From: Sphingosinicella microcystinivorans
Lineage (GTDB): Bacteria > Pseudomonadota > Alphaproteobacteria > Sphingomonadales > Sphingomonadaceae
Reading direction: 5' to 3'
Assembly: GCF_027941835.1 (NCBI RefSeq)
Contig: NZ_CP116005.1
Coordinates: 3,735,501 to 3,799,500, forward strand
Length of the DNA stretch: 64,000 bases
Below the pieces are notes generated by a model, which was not told the origin of the DNA, made no database searches, and was given only the letters and a program-made list of their open reading frames with translations. A program made the position numbers and the translations under genes. Numbering within the stretch: the stretch's first letter is position 1; each line of letters starts with the position of its first letter. Positions 18,092 to 28,291 of this stretch are shown piece by piece.

Positions 18092-18937
18092 ATGGCCGAA
18101 ATCTGCATCCTGACGCCGGACAGCGGCGGCAACGCCTTTGCCGGGCGCACGGAAAACGAACTTCGGGCGCTGCTCGGAACAGACGTTCGCTTCCAGCCGT
18201 GGACGGCGCCGCTCGGAACCGGCGACGCCCTCGTCCTGCCGCTGATCGCGTGGGGCTATCAGGCGCGCGCGGACGACTGGTCGGCGGCGCTCGACGCATG
18301 GGAAGCCGCGGGCGTTCCGATCGCGAACCCCGTGCCGCTGATCCGCTGGAACACCGACAAGCGCTACCTGTTCGACCTTGAGGCGAAAGGCGTGCCGGTG
18401 ATCCCCACCGCCTTCGCGCCGGCGCTTTCGGACACGGACCTGATCGAAGCCCGGGCGCGCTTCGGCGACACGCTGATCGTGAAGCCGCCGATTTCCGGCG
18501 GTGCGGATGGAACCTACCGTCTCGCGCCCGGCGATCCCGTGCCCGCGGACGCGCGCGGCAAGCCGATGCTGATCCAGCCGCTGATGGCCGCGATCGCGAC
18601 GGAGGGCGAATACTCGCTGTTCTACTTCGGCGGCGCGTTCAGCCACGCGATCCTGAAAGTGCCCTCCGCCGGCGATTTCCGCGTGCAGGAGCAGTACGGC
18701 GGCCGCGAGATCACCGCCGACGCGCCTGCCGGGGCCCGCGCCGTGGCGGAAGCGGCGCTTGGTGCCGCGCCCGGCGACGCACTCTATGCCCGCATCGACA
18801 TGGTGCGCGGCGCGGATGGCGGGCTACGGCTGATGGAGCTGGAACTGATCGAACCCGATCTGTTCCTGTCCCACGCCGCGGACGGCGGCAGCCTGTTCGC
18901 CGAAGCCCTCCGCGCGCGCCTGCGGCCGGAAACTTAG
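18092..18937 (+). CDS. ATP-grasp domain protein of unknown substrate (glutathione synthetase/RimK-like)
   Basis: A 281-aa ATP-grasp protein. Visible are the central NTDKRYLFDLEAKGVPVIPT near residue 90, the ATP-binding lysine in TLIVKPPISGGADGTYRL near 130, MLIQPLMAAIATEGEYSLFYF near 165, and a C-terminal LMELELIEPDLFL with the metal acidic residues. This arrangement is like RimK/GshB and the small ligases of some natural-product loci. The reaction is presumably carboxylate to amine ligation through an acyl phosphate; the substrates are unknown. It begins 8 nt after ilvA, so the genes are probably cotranscribed, but that does not prove a shared pathway. Confidence 0.85.
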   Translation: MAEICILTPDSGGNAFAGRTENELRALLGTDVRFQPWTAPLGTGDALVLPLIAWGYQARADDWSAALDAWEAAGVPIANPVPLIRWNTDKRYLFDLEAKGVPVIPTAFAPALSDTDLIEARARFGDTLIVKPPISGGADGTYRLAPGDPVPADARGKPMLIQPLMAAIATEGEYSLFYFGGAFSHAILKVPSAGDFRVQEQYGGREITADAPAGARAVAEAALGAAPGDALYARIDMVRGADGGLRLMELELIEPDLFLSHAADGGSLFAEALRARLRPET

Positions 18938-19001
18938 CGCCCGCTTAACCCTCCGGACGCTAGACTTGGCCCTAGACTCCACGAGGAAACGCCACCGGGC
19001 C

Positions 19002-19841
19002 ATGGCCAGCCGTCATTTCCGCAACGCCGTCAACGCGCGCCCGGTCATCCGGCGGCGTGCGCGCCGCGCGCCGCGCGGCGTGCGGCCGGTGAACGTGCAG
19101 TGGAAGGTCGCCTATGCCGACTTCGCCACGGCGATGATGGCGTTCTTCATGCTGCTCTGGCTGATTTCCACCTCGGAGAAGGTCTCGCTGCAAGGCATCG
19201 CCGACTATTTCACGCCCTCCCTCGCCGCCAGCCAGACCGGAGCGGCGGCCGACGGCGATGTCGCGGCGGCGAGCGGCGGGCCCGAGCCGCTCCCCATCGC
19301 CGCGAGCGAGCGGGACCGCGCGCGCGCCGACGCGCTGCTCCGCGACATCCGCACCGCCTTCGCCGCGGACCCGGACCTCGCTCCGCTTGCAGACAATGTG
19401 ATTCTCGAACCGACGCGGGACGGCATCCACATCCAGCTCACCGACACGGCTGCGCGGGCAATGTTCGCCCCGGGTAGCGCCGTGCCGCTCGCGCCTGCGG
19501 CCGACGCGTTCCGCGCCGTCGCAGCGCGTATCGGCCGGATGCCGAACCGCATCGCCATCGAGGGGCATACGGGCGGCGCGGAGGCCGATGCGTGGCGGCT
19601 CTCGGTGGATCGCGCCGTCGCCGTGCGCGACCTCTTCGCACGGGCCGGCGTGCCCGCGGACCGTTTCGCTGCCGTGACAGGCCGCGCTGCCAGCGAGCCC
19701 CTGTTGCCCGACGCACCTGCGCGGCCCGAAAACCGCCGCGTCACCATCATCCTGCTCGACGAGCCGCCGGCGATGAACCCGCGCGCCGGGCGACGAACCG
19801 CGCAGCCGATCCCTTCCCAAACCGGCAACATCGCACCATAG
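19002..19841 (+). CDS. motB: MotB-like proton-channel/OmpA-domain protein
   Basis: A 279-aa inner-membrane stator protein. After a basic cytoplasmic N-terminus (RRRARRAPRG) comes one transmembrane helix, VAYADFATAMMAFFMLLWLI, whose aspartate matches the proton-binding Asp of MotB. The plug region follows, then an Ala-rich linker and an OmpA/peptidoglycan-binding domain with NRIAIEGHTGG and ENRRVTIIL at the C-terminus. It is somewhat short for MotB. No motA or other flagellar gene lies in the window. ATG at 19002 is used; an in-frame TTG at 18966 is less likely. bpt starts 9 nt later. Confidence 0.86.
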   Translation: MASRHFRNAVNARPVIRRRARRAPRGVRPVNVQWKVAYADFATAMMAFFMLLWLISTSEKVSLQGIADYFTPSLAASQTGAAADGDVAAASGGPEPLPIAASERDRARADALLRDIRTAFAADPDLAPLADNVILEPTRDGIHIQLTDTAARAMFAPGSAVPLAPAADAFRAVAARIGRMPNRIAIEGHTGGAEADAWRLSVDRAVAVRDLFARAGVPADRFAAVTGRAASEPLLPDAPARPENRRVTIILLDEPPAMNPRAGRRTAQPIPSQTGNIAP

Positions 19842-19850
19842 TTCGAAGCC

Positions 19851-20603
19851 GTGACTGACCAGACGTTCCGATTCCCGCGCTTTTTCGTGACGGCGCCCAG
19901 CCCGTGCCCCTATCTGCCGGGCAAGATGGAGCGCAAGGTCTTCACCGAGCTGCGCGGCGAGGATGCCGTCGAGCTCAACGAGGCGCTGTCGCGCATCGGC
20001 TTCCGGCGCAGCCAGAACGTCGTCTACCGGCCGAGCTGCGAGGGCTGCAACGCCTGCGTTTCCGTGCGGGTTCTCGCGCAGCGCTTCGCGCCGAGCCAGA
20101 CGCAGCGCCGCATCATGCGCCGCAACGACGACATCGAGGTCAGCGTCTGCGAGCCGTGGACGACGCCCGAACAGTTCGACCTGCTGCGCGCCTATCTCGG
20201 CGAGCGCCACCCCGACGGCGGCATGACGCGCATGGACGCCTACGACTACGCGGAGATGGTCGAGCAGACGCCGGTCAACACGCTGATCATCGAATATCGC
20301 GAGCCGATGGCGGACGGCCGTCAGGGCCGCCTGATCGGCTGCTGCCTCACCGATCGGCAGGCGGACGGGCTTTCGATGGTGTACAGCTTCTTCGATCCCG
20401 CGCACCCGGCGCGCTCGGGCCTCGGCACCTTCATCATCATGGACCACATCCGGCAGGCTGCCGCCGCCGGGCTCGACTACGTCTACCTCGGCTACTGGAT
20501 CGAGGGCTGCGAGCGGATGAGTTACAAGACACGCTTCCGCCCGATCGAGCGACTCACCACGCGCGGCTGGAAACTCGTGGACGCCGTCGAAACCGCCGCC
20601 TGA
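19851..20603 (+). CDS. bpt: Aspartate/glutamate leucyl- (arginyl-) tRNA-protein transferase Bpt
   Basis: Bpt adds leucine from Leu-tRNA to N-terminal Asp or Glu, tagging proteins for ClpAP under the N-degron rule. The 250-aa protein has the R-transferase N-terminal fold with [33 protein letters not shown] (conserved CxxC cluster near residues 63-70), and the C-terminal acyltransferase part with [21 protein letters not shown] and [17 protein letters not shown]. The start is GTG at 19851. It is probably co-transcribed with motB (9-nt gap), without an obvious functional link. Confidence 0.94.
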   Translation: MTDQTFRFPRFFVTAPSPCPYLPGKMERKVFTELRGEDAVELNEALSRIGFRRSQNVVYRPSCEGCNACVSVRVLAQRFAPSQTQRRIMRRNDDIEVSVCEPWTTPEQFDLLRAYLGERHPDGGMTRMDAYDYAEMVEQTPVNTLIIEYREPMADGRQGRLIGCCLTDRQADGLSMVYSFFDPAHPARSGLGTFIIMDHIRQAAAAGLDYVYLGYWIEGCERMSYKTRFRPIERLTTRGWKLVDAVETAA

Positions 20604-20755
20604 ACGACATGTGCCGAAAACAAGGCAGGTTGAAGGGAACCCCGTTCCCGTCCGCCTGACGGGGCGGTTCATCGCCGCGGAGGTTGTCCGCGCGATCCGG
20701 CCGACCAACCTTTGCATGGCCGGGGGGCGAACCCGGACAGACAAAGGTGATTGCA

Positions 20756-20992
20756 ATGAAAATCGAAAAACTTCTTGGGGTGGCGCTGGGCGCCGTGATG
20801 GTGGCCGGTGTTCCCGCCGTGGCGTTCGCCCAGAGCGCGGACGCGCCGCCCACGATCGACACCAACGGCGACGGCGTGCCCGATGCGTGGGATACCAACG
20901 GCGACGGCAAGGCGGATGCCTGGGACACCAATGGCGACGGCAAGCCCGACGCGGTCGATGCTGACGGCGACGGCAAGCCGGACGCCCAGTAA
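20756..20992 (+). CDS. Small exported protein made of four EF-hand-like repeats
   Basis: A 78-aa protein. Residues 1-25 form a signal peptide (MKIEKLLGVALG..., cleavage near AFA-Q). After a short linker come four tandem 11-residue repeats of the form DTNGDGKPDAW, occupying residues 35-78. Each matches an EF-hand/thrombospondin type-3 calcium loop (Asp at 1, 5 and 9, Asn at 3), and the first Asp of each repeat serves as position 12 of the one before. Calcium binding in the periplasm or outside is therefore likely, but its job is unknown. It stands alone, with a rho-independent terminator 67 nt downstream. Confidence 0.78.
   Translation: MKIEKLLGVALGAVMVAGVPAVAFAQSADAPPTIDTNGDGVPDAWDTNGDGKADAWDTNGDGKPDAVDADGDGKPDAQ
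20858..20989 (+). repeat. Four tandem 33-bp coding repeats
   Basis: Four copies of a 33-bp unit encode the DxNGDGxxDAx calcium-loop repeats of the small exported protein. Copies differ mainly at synonymous sites, so selection appears to act on the protein. The last copy has Ala in place of Thr and Asp in place of Asn (DADGDGKPDAQ). Confidence 0.85.
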
Positions 20993-21059
20993 CCCGAGGC
21001 CCGATAACCTGCGGATTTGATCCGGTAGGTTTCTCTCCCCTCCTGTAGAACCCCGGATG

Positions 21060-21091
21060 CGCCGGCGGCCGAAAGGTCCGCCGGCGTTTTC
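21060..21091 (+). terminator. Rho-independent terminator after the EF-hand gene
   Basis: Arms CGCCGGCGG (21060-21068) and CCGCCGGCG (21078-21086) form a strong GC stem with a GAAA-containing loop, followed by TTTT at 21087-21090. The T-tract is on the plus strand, so it ends the small-protein transcript just before the convergent metH stop. Confidence 0.82.
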
Positions 21092-21094
21092 GTG

Positions 21095-23718
<2,624 letters not shown>

Positions 23719-23722
<4 letters not shown>

Positions 23723-24765
23723 GCGGCGAGCGTGAAGGCTTCGAGGCCGGACAGGCGCATCGCGGGCGCGACGTGCGGAACGGCGCGCGGCGGCTTGGCG
23801 CTGGCAGCGGCGGCCATCGCGGCGATGTGCGCGGGCGTCGTGCCGCAGCAGCCGCCGACGGCATTGATGAAGCCGGTGTCGATCCATTCGCCGACGAGCC
23901 GGCCCGTGGTCTCGGCGGCCTCGTCGTACTGGCCGAGCTCATTGGGCAGGCCCGCGTTCGGATAGACCATGATCGGGCAATCGGCGATCGCCGAAAGCAC
24001 CTGCACATAGGGCCTGAGCTCGGTCGCGCCGAACGAGCAGTTGAGCCCGATGGTGAGCGGCTTCACGTGGCGGATGCTGTGCCAGAACGCCTCGACCGTG
24101 TGACCTGAAAGATTGCGCCCGGAAAGATCGGTGAGCGTCATCGACATCATGATCGGCAGGTCCTGCCCCAGCGCATCCCCCGCTTCCATCGCCGCGTGCG
24201 CGGCCGCCTTGGCGTTCAGCGTGTCGAACACCGTCTCGATGAGGACGATCTCGGCGCCGCCCTCGACGAGCGCGTCGATCTGCTCGCGGTACACGCCTTT
24301 CACCTGATCGTAGTCGACCTCGCGGAAACCGGGATCGTTGACGTTGGGCGACAGCGAAAGCGTCTTGTTCGTCGGGCCGAGCGCGCCGACGAGGAAACGG
24401 CGGCGGCCGTCCTTCGCGTGCGCGGCGTCGATCACGCCCTTCAGCAGTCGCGCGCCTTCGCGGTTGATGTCGCCGACCAGATGCTCGCAGGCATAGTCCG
24501 CCTGACTGATCGTGTTGGCGTTGAACGTATTGGTGGCGAGGATCTCCGATCCCGCGCCGATATATTTCCCGGCGATCTCGCGGATGATGTCGGGCCGCGT
24601 CAGATTGAGAAGGTCGTTGTTGCCCTTCTGGTCGCGCGTCACCGGAAGGTCGCCGCGATAGTCCTTCTCGTCCAGCCTATAGGACTGGATCATCGTGCCG
24701 TAGGGACCGTCCTTGATGAGGATGCGGTCCCGGATGGCGGCATTGAATTCGTCGCGGACACTCAT
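23719..24765 (-). CDS. metH: Methionine synthase, homocysteine S-methyltransferase module
   Basis: A 348-aa protein matching the N-terminal homocysteine-binding module of Met[21 protein letters not shown] begins the barrel, [16 protein letters not shown] follows, and the zinc cysteines lie in IGLNCSFGA near residue 243 and in [14 protein letters not shown] near residues 309-310. It works with the separate pterin/cobalamin protein encoded directly downstream to make methionine. Split metH genes are known in sphingomonads and other alphaproteobacteria. Four-nt overlaps with metF upstream and the second metH gene downstream indicate one translationally coupled operon. Confidence 0.95.
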
Positions 24766-25679
24766 GCGGCGCGCTTTCCCAGCATATGACAGATGGCGTA
24801 GCTGAGATCGGCACGATTCAGCGTGTAGAAGTGGAACTCGCGGACCCCGCCCGCGTAGAGGCGGCGGCAGAATTCGGCGGCGACGGTGGCGGCGACGAGA
24901 CCGCGCGCGGCCGGGCGCTCCTCGAGCCCCTCGAACAGCCGTCCCATCCAGCCGGGAATCGCCGTGCCGCACATCTCGGCCATGCGCCGCGTCTGCGCGA
25001 AGTTGCTGACCGGCAGGATGCCCGGCACGATCTCGGCATCGAGCCCGGCGGCAGCCGCATTGTCGCGGAAGCGGAAGAACGTCTCCGGCTCGAAGAAGAA
25101 CTGCGTGATCGCCCGGTGCGCGCCCGCATCGAGCTTGCGCTTCAGATTGTCGAGATCCTGCACCACGCTCGCGGCCTCCGGGTGCATTTCCGGATAGGCG
25201 GCGACGCTGATCTCGAAATCGGCGACGCGCCTCAGCCCCCCGACGAGCGCCGCCGCGTTTTCATAGCCGTCGGCGCGCGGCGCGAAGCGTTCGCCCGCGC
25301 GCGGCGGATCACCGCGCAGCGCGACGATATGGCGGACGCCCGCGTCCCAATAGGCGCGCGCGACATCGTCGATCTCGCCGCGCGAAGCGTCGACGCAGGT
25401 GAGATGCGCGGCGGGCGTCAGCGTCGTCTCGCGGATGAGCCGCGACACGGTCGCGTGCGTGCGCTCGCGCGTCGAACCGCCCGCGCCGTAGGTGACGGAG
25501 ACGAAACGCGGCGCCAGCGGCTCCAGCGTCTTGATCGACTCCCAGAGCGTCTCCTCCATCTTCTCCGTCTTGGGCGGAAAGAATTCGAACGACACCTCGA
25601 TGTCGCCGCGAAGGTCCGCGAACAGCGGCTGACGGATCGCGTTCTGCGCTTCCGTCATCTGGTCGAGCGTCAGGATCAT
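24762..25679 (-). CDS. metF: 5,10-methylenetetrahydrofolate reductase
   Basis: MetF reduces 5,10-methylene-THF to 5-methyl-THF, the methyl donor for MetH. The 305-aa barrel shows VSFEFFPPKTEKMEETLW near residue 29, the FAD-binding SVTYGAGGSTRERT near 61, HLTCVDASR near 91, IVALRGDPPR near 115, and AITQFFFEPETFFRF near 189. It is second in a four-gene operon. Its ATG overlaps the stop of the ArsR-methyltransferase gene and its stop overlaps the start of the homocysteine module, both by 4 nt. Confidence 0.96.
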   Translation of the reverse strand: MILTLDQMTEAQNAIRQPLFADLRGDIEVSFEFFPPKTEKMEETLWESIKTLEPLAPRFVSVTYGAGGSTRERTHATVSRLIRETTLTPAAHLTCVDASRGEIDDVARAYWDAGVRHIVALRGDPPRAGERFAPRADGYENAAALVGGLRRVADFEISVAAYPEMHPEAASVVQDLDNLKRKLDAGAHRAITQFFFEPETFFRFRDNAAAAGLDAEIVPGILPVSNFAQTRRMAEMCGTAIPGWMGRLFEGLEERPAARGLVAATVAAEFCRRLYAGGVREFHFYTLNRADLSYAICHMLGKRAA

Positions 25680-26623
25680 GCCGCTTTCCTCGCCGCTTGC
25701 GGGGCTTTTACCCCGAGCCAGATGCTGACGTTCAACGTGCCCCCTTTCAGATGATCCGTGACGCGGCCTTCAAGCCCGCTCTCGCGCATCCAGCCGAGCA
25801 CCGCGTCGTCGGCGAAGCCGAGGCGCGCGTGCGCGTGATTCGCCCTCAGTTCCTCGAGCGTGTGCGGCGCGAAATCCACGACGAGCAGCCGCCCGCCGGG
25901 CGCCAGCACGCGTGCAGCCTCCGCGATCGCCGCGGCCGGATTGTCGGCGTAGTGCAGCACCTGATGCAGCAGCACCGTGTCGATGCTGCCGTCGGCCTGC
26001 GGCAGCGCGTACATGTCCGCCTGCCGCACCTCGCAATGGCTGAGCTTGGCGGCTTCCAGCTTGCCGCGCGCGACGCGCAGCATGTCGGCGCTGCGATCGA
26101 CGCCAACCGCGCCGCGCGAACCGGGCGCAAGCAGCTCCAGCATCCGGCCCGTTCCCGTGCCGATATCGAGAAGATAGCCGACCGGCCGCGCCGCGAGCGC
26201 ACGCAGGATCGCCGCTTCCACCTCGTCGTCGGAAACGTGCATCGAGCGGATGCCGTCCCAGCCTTCCGCATGGGCGTCGAAATAGCTCCACATCCCGGCG
26301 ACGCGGCGCGCGCGAATCTCGTCGAGGCGGCGCGCGTCGGCGGCGACGGCTGCGCTTCCCGCAAGCATCCCGTCCAGCAGCAGGCCGACCTCGCCCGCCT
26401 GCCCCGCCGTTTCGGCGCGGAGGAAAACCCAGGCGCCTTCCTTGTGCCGAACGAGGAGCCCGGCCTCGGCGAGAATGCGGACATGTCGCGACACGCGCGG
26501 CTGCGATTGACCCAGCACTTCGGCCAGTTCACCGATCGACAATTCCATCGAGCGCACGAGCGCCATGATCCGAAGTCTTGACGGATCGGCGAGAGCGCGG
26601 AAAAGGTCGAGCGCAGGCTGCAT
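25676..26623 (-). CDS. ArsR-family regulator fused to a SAM-dependent methyltransferase domain
   Basis: A 315-aa two-domain protein. Residues 1-90 form a winged helix of the ArsR type (ALADPSRLRIMALV, then IGELAEVLGQSQPRVSRHVRIL as recognition helix). From about residue 130 a class I methyltransferase fold follows, with motif I YLLDIGTGTGRMLELL and VLAPGGRLLVVDF. As head of the metF-metH operon it probably senses SAM or S-adenosylhomocysteine through that fold, as described for SahR-type regulators; the assignment is by architecture. ATG at 26623 is preferred: a longer TTG frame would put the operator inside the gene. No Shine-Dalgarno precedes the ATG. Confidence 0.9.
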   Translation of the reverse strand: MQPALDLFRALADPSRLRIMALVRSMELSIGELAEVLGQSQPRVSRHVRILAEAGLLVRHKEGAWVFLRAETAGQAGEVGLLLDGMLAGSAAVAADARRLDEIRARRVAGMWSYFDAHAEGWDGIRSMHVSDDEVEAAILRALAARPVGYLLDIGTGTGRMLELLAPGSRGAVGVDRSADMLRVARGKLEAAKLSHCEVRQADMYALPQADGSIDTVLLHQVLHYADNPAAAIAEAARVLAPGGRLLVVDFAPHTLEELRANHAHARLGFADDAVLGWMRESGLEGRVTDHLKGGTLNVSIWLGVKAPQAARKAA

Positions 26624-26630
26624 GGAAAGG

Positions 26631-26659
26631 GATATAAAGATATCTTTATATGCGGTCAA
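26631..26659 (-). promoter_or_regulatory. Promoter of the met operon
   Basis: On the minus strand TTGACC (26654-26659) is a good -35. After exactly 17 bp comes TATATC (26631-26636) as -10. Transcription should then begin near 26624-26623, at or beside the A of the regulator's ATG, implying a leaderless message. The spacer and -10 coincide with the 20-bp palindrome. Confidence 0.6.
26632..26651. promoter_or_regulatory. Perfect 20-bp palindrome, operator of the ArsR-type methionine regulator
   Basis: ATATAAAGATATCTTTATAT is fully self-complementary, AT-only at its ends and placed across the -10 and spacer of the met operon promoter. Its form resembles ArsR/SahR-family operators in Proteobacteria. 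Occupation would block RNA polymerase, giving autoregulation of regulator-metF-metH. It also lies 89 bp upstream of mlaA on the other strand. Confidence 0.8.
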
Positions 26660-26739
26660 TGAACGAAATGGATTGTAAAGCGTTGCCGCGAAACTCTACG
26701 GTCTTCCGCCTTGTCGCCCAGCGTGATCCGGGAAATCCT

Positions 26740-27609
26740 ATGTCCGTTCGTGTCCTGTCCCTCGCCGCCATGATCGCCGCGCCGCTTCTCGCCGGCTGCG
26801 TGACCACGCCGGGAGGCGTTTCGGAGGCCGAGCTTGACCGGTTCGAAAAGACCAACCGCTCCATCTACAAGTTCAACAAGGGCGTCGACACGGCGGTCAT
26901 CAAGCCGGTGACACAGGGCTACCGTGCGGTCGTCCCCGGCATCGCGCGGCGCGGCGTCTCGAACGCGCTCGACAATGTCGACGAGCCGCTGTCGTTCATC
27001 AACGCGGTACTGCAGGGCAAGTTCAAGGTCGCGTTCCGCGCCGCCGACCGCTTCCTCATCAATTCCACGTTCGGCATCGCCGGCCTCTTCGATCACGCCA
27101 CCGAGATGGGCCTTCCCAAACAGGAAGAGGATTTCGGCCAGACGCTCGCGGCCTGGGGCGTCGGCTCGGGGCCTTATATCATGCTGCCGCTGCTCGGCCC
27201 CTCGACGCTGCGCGATGCGTTCGGCTTCGGCGTGGATTCGGTGACGGACCCGTGGCCGAAGTTCCAGAAGCACGTCGCGGGCCTCGACGGCACCGAACGG
27301 ATCGCCGTCACCGCCGGCGAGGCGATCGACCTGCGCTCGCGCCTCGTCGATACGGCCGATCCCCTGCTCGCCACGGCGCTCGACGAATATGCGACGGTCC
27401 GCGCCGCCTATCTCCAGCAGCGCCTCAGCGACATCTACGACGGCGATCCGCCCGAAGACGACTTCATCACGCCGACCTTCGAGGACGAGTCTTCCCCCAC
27501 CGCGGAACCTGTGGCCGGGTCGGAAACGCCCGAGGCTCCCGCGGCCGACGAAACGCCCGCCGCCGAGTATCAGACGGACGAACCCAAGGCCGAAACCGCC
27601 ACGCCTTGA
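26740..27609 (+). CDS. mlaA: MlaA (VacJ) family phospholipid-transport lipoprotein
   Basis: MlaA sits in the outer membrane and removes mislocalised phospholipid from the outer leaflet, passing it to the Mla system. The 289-aa protein starts with a lipoprotein signal whose lipobox LLAGC ends at Cys20. The family core follows: DRFEKTNRSIYKFNKGVDTAVIKPV-type N-terminal segment, the VRRGVSNALDNVDEPLSFIN-like helix, FLINSTFGIAGLFDHA, and EEDFGQTLAAWGVGSGPYIMLPLLGPSTLRD-type glycine-rich motif. The C-terminal 50 residues are acidic and Pro/Ala-rich, likely disordered. No other mla genes are adjacent. ATG at 26740 gives the intact signal. Confidence 0.94.
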   Translation: MSVRVLSLAAMIAAPLLAGCVTTPGGVSEAELDRFEKTNRSIYKFNKGVDTAVIKPVTQGYRAVVPGIARRGVSNALDNVDEPLSFINAVLQGKFKVAFRAADRFLINSTFGIAGLFDHATEMGLPKQEEDFGQTLAAWGVGSGPYIMLPLLGPSTLRDAFGFGVDSVTDPWPKFQKHVAGLDGTERIAVTAGEAIDLRSRLVDTADPLLATALDEYATVRAAYLQQRLSDIYDGDPPEDDFITPTFEDESSPTAEPVAGSETPEAPAADETPAAEYQTDEPKAETATP

Positions 27610-27933
27610 GGCGCAGATCGCGCCGCGAGGTCCTCGCGGACGGAATTTATCCTGCCGAATCCGATACCTGCGGCTTTTCGGGCATGGATATGCCCATGCC
27701 GATCCCGGCAGGCGGCGGTCCGCACTCATTGTCGCCGCGAAGAATATCTATTATTTTACAAGACATTAACGTCGCGCCTACGAAACGGGCGGCGAACAGC
27801 GGCAGTTCCCCGCAAAAATATTTTGCGTGGGGACATCAAACCTCTTCCCACAGACAAGGTTTTCCGTGACAATCCGCGCCGCTCCCATTATTGGGCGCAG
27901 GGTCAATACAAACTGTTCTAGGGGAACAAGTCG
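27610..27933. other. 324-bp AT-richer intergenic region
   Basis: No credible gene is seen. The stretch is clearly less GC-rich than its surroundings from about 27740 on. It contains a short perfect inverted repeat, CGCAAAA-ATA-TTTTGCG (27811-27827), and a weak promoter-like pair GTGACA with TATTGG 17 bp later, upstream of the small lipoprotein gene. GGGGAACA at 27921-27928 is that gene's likely ribosome site. Confidence 0.5.
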
Positions 27934-28215
27934 ATGCGCAATGTTACCAAGGGTTTCGCAGCTCTCGCGCTCGTCGCCGGCCTCGGCCTCGCCGCTTGCA
28001 GCGAGAAGACCGAAGAAGCCGCTGACGCGACCGCGGACGCCGCGGCCGAAGACGCCGCCGCTGCTGCCGACGCCGCCGTCGCCGAGACGGATGCGGCTCT
28101 GGACGCGACGGCTGACGCCGCTGCCGACGCCGCTGCTGGCGCTGCTGACGCCGCCGCCTCGGCTGCCGACGCCGCTGCCGACGCTGCCGACGCCGCCGCG
28201 GACACTGTTCAGTAA
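27934..28215 (+). CDS. Small alanine-rich lipoprotein with ADAAADAA repeats
   Basis: A 93-aa protein. The signal LALVAGLGLAAC is a lipobox, giving a lipid-anchored Cys22. The mature part after SEKTEEAADAT is almost only Ala and Asp in a quasi-repeat of the type ADAAADAA, predicted to be one long amphipathic or acidic helix. The family is not known to me; by shape it may act as an Lpp-like spacer or a periplasmic scaffold, but it lacks the C-terminal Lys-containing motif used for murein attachment. A strong terminator follows after 24 nt, so it is a single-gene unit. Confidence 0.75.
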   Translation: MRNVTKGFAALALVAGLGLAACSEKTEEAADATADAAAEDAAAAADAAVAETDAALDATADAAADAAAGAADAAASAADAAADAADAAADTVQ

Positions 28216-28239
28216 GTCTTACTGACAGTTCGAAAAAGG

Positions 28240-28277
28240 AACGGGCCGCGCCTTCGGGTGCGGCCCGTTTCTTTTTT
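28240..28277 (+). terminator. Rho-independent terminator after the Ala-rich lipoprotein
   Basis: AACGGGCCGC (28240-28249) pairs with GCGGCCCGTT (28260-28269), with a CCTTCGGG loop, and is followed by TCTTTTTTG. This is a classic strong terminator in the plus direction, just before the convergent nuclease-like gene. Confidence 0.92.
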
Positions 28278-28291
28278 GTCTATGCCATGCG

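Noticed and set aside
20993..21094. Terminator hairpin considered as a metH terminator
   Set aside because: The T-tract is on the plus strand only, so it serves the EF-hand gene; on the minus strand it lacks a U-run.
27918..28205. A Ser/Ala-rich frame antisense to the Ala-rich lipoprotein
   Set aside because: Mirror image of the alanine repeats; the plus-strand frame has a lipobox, ribosome site and terminator.
27934..28205. Alanine repeats considered as a CRISPR-like or DNA repeat array
   Set aside because: No constant repeat/spacer pattern; the periodicity is in the protein (Ala/Asp codons).
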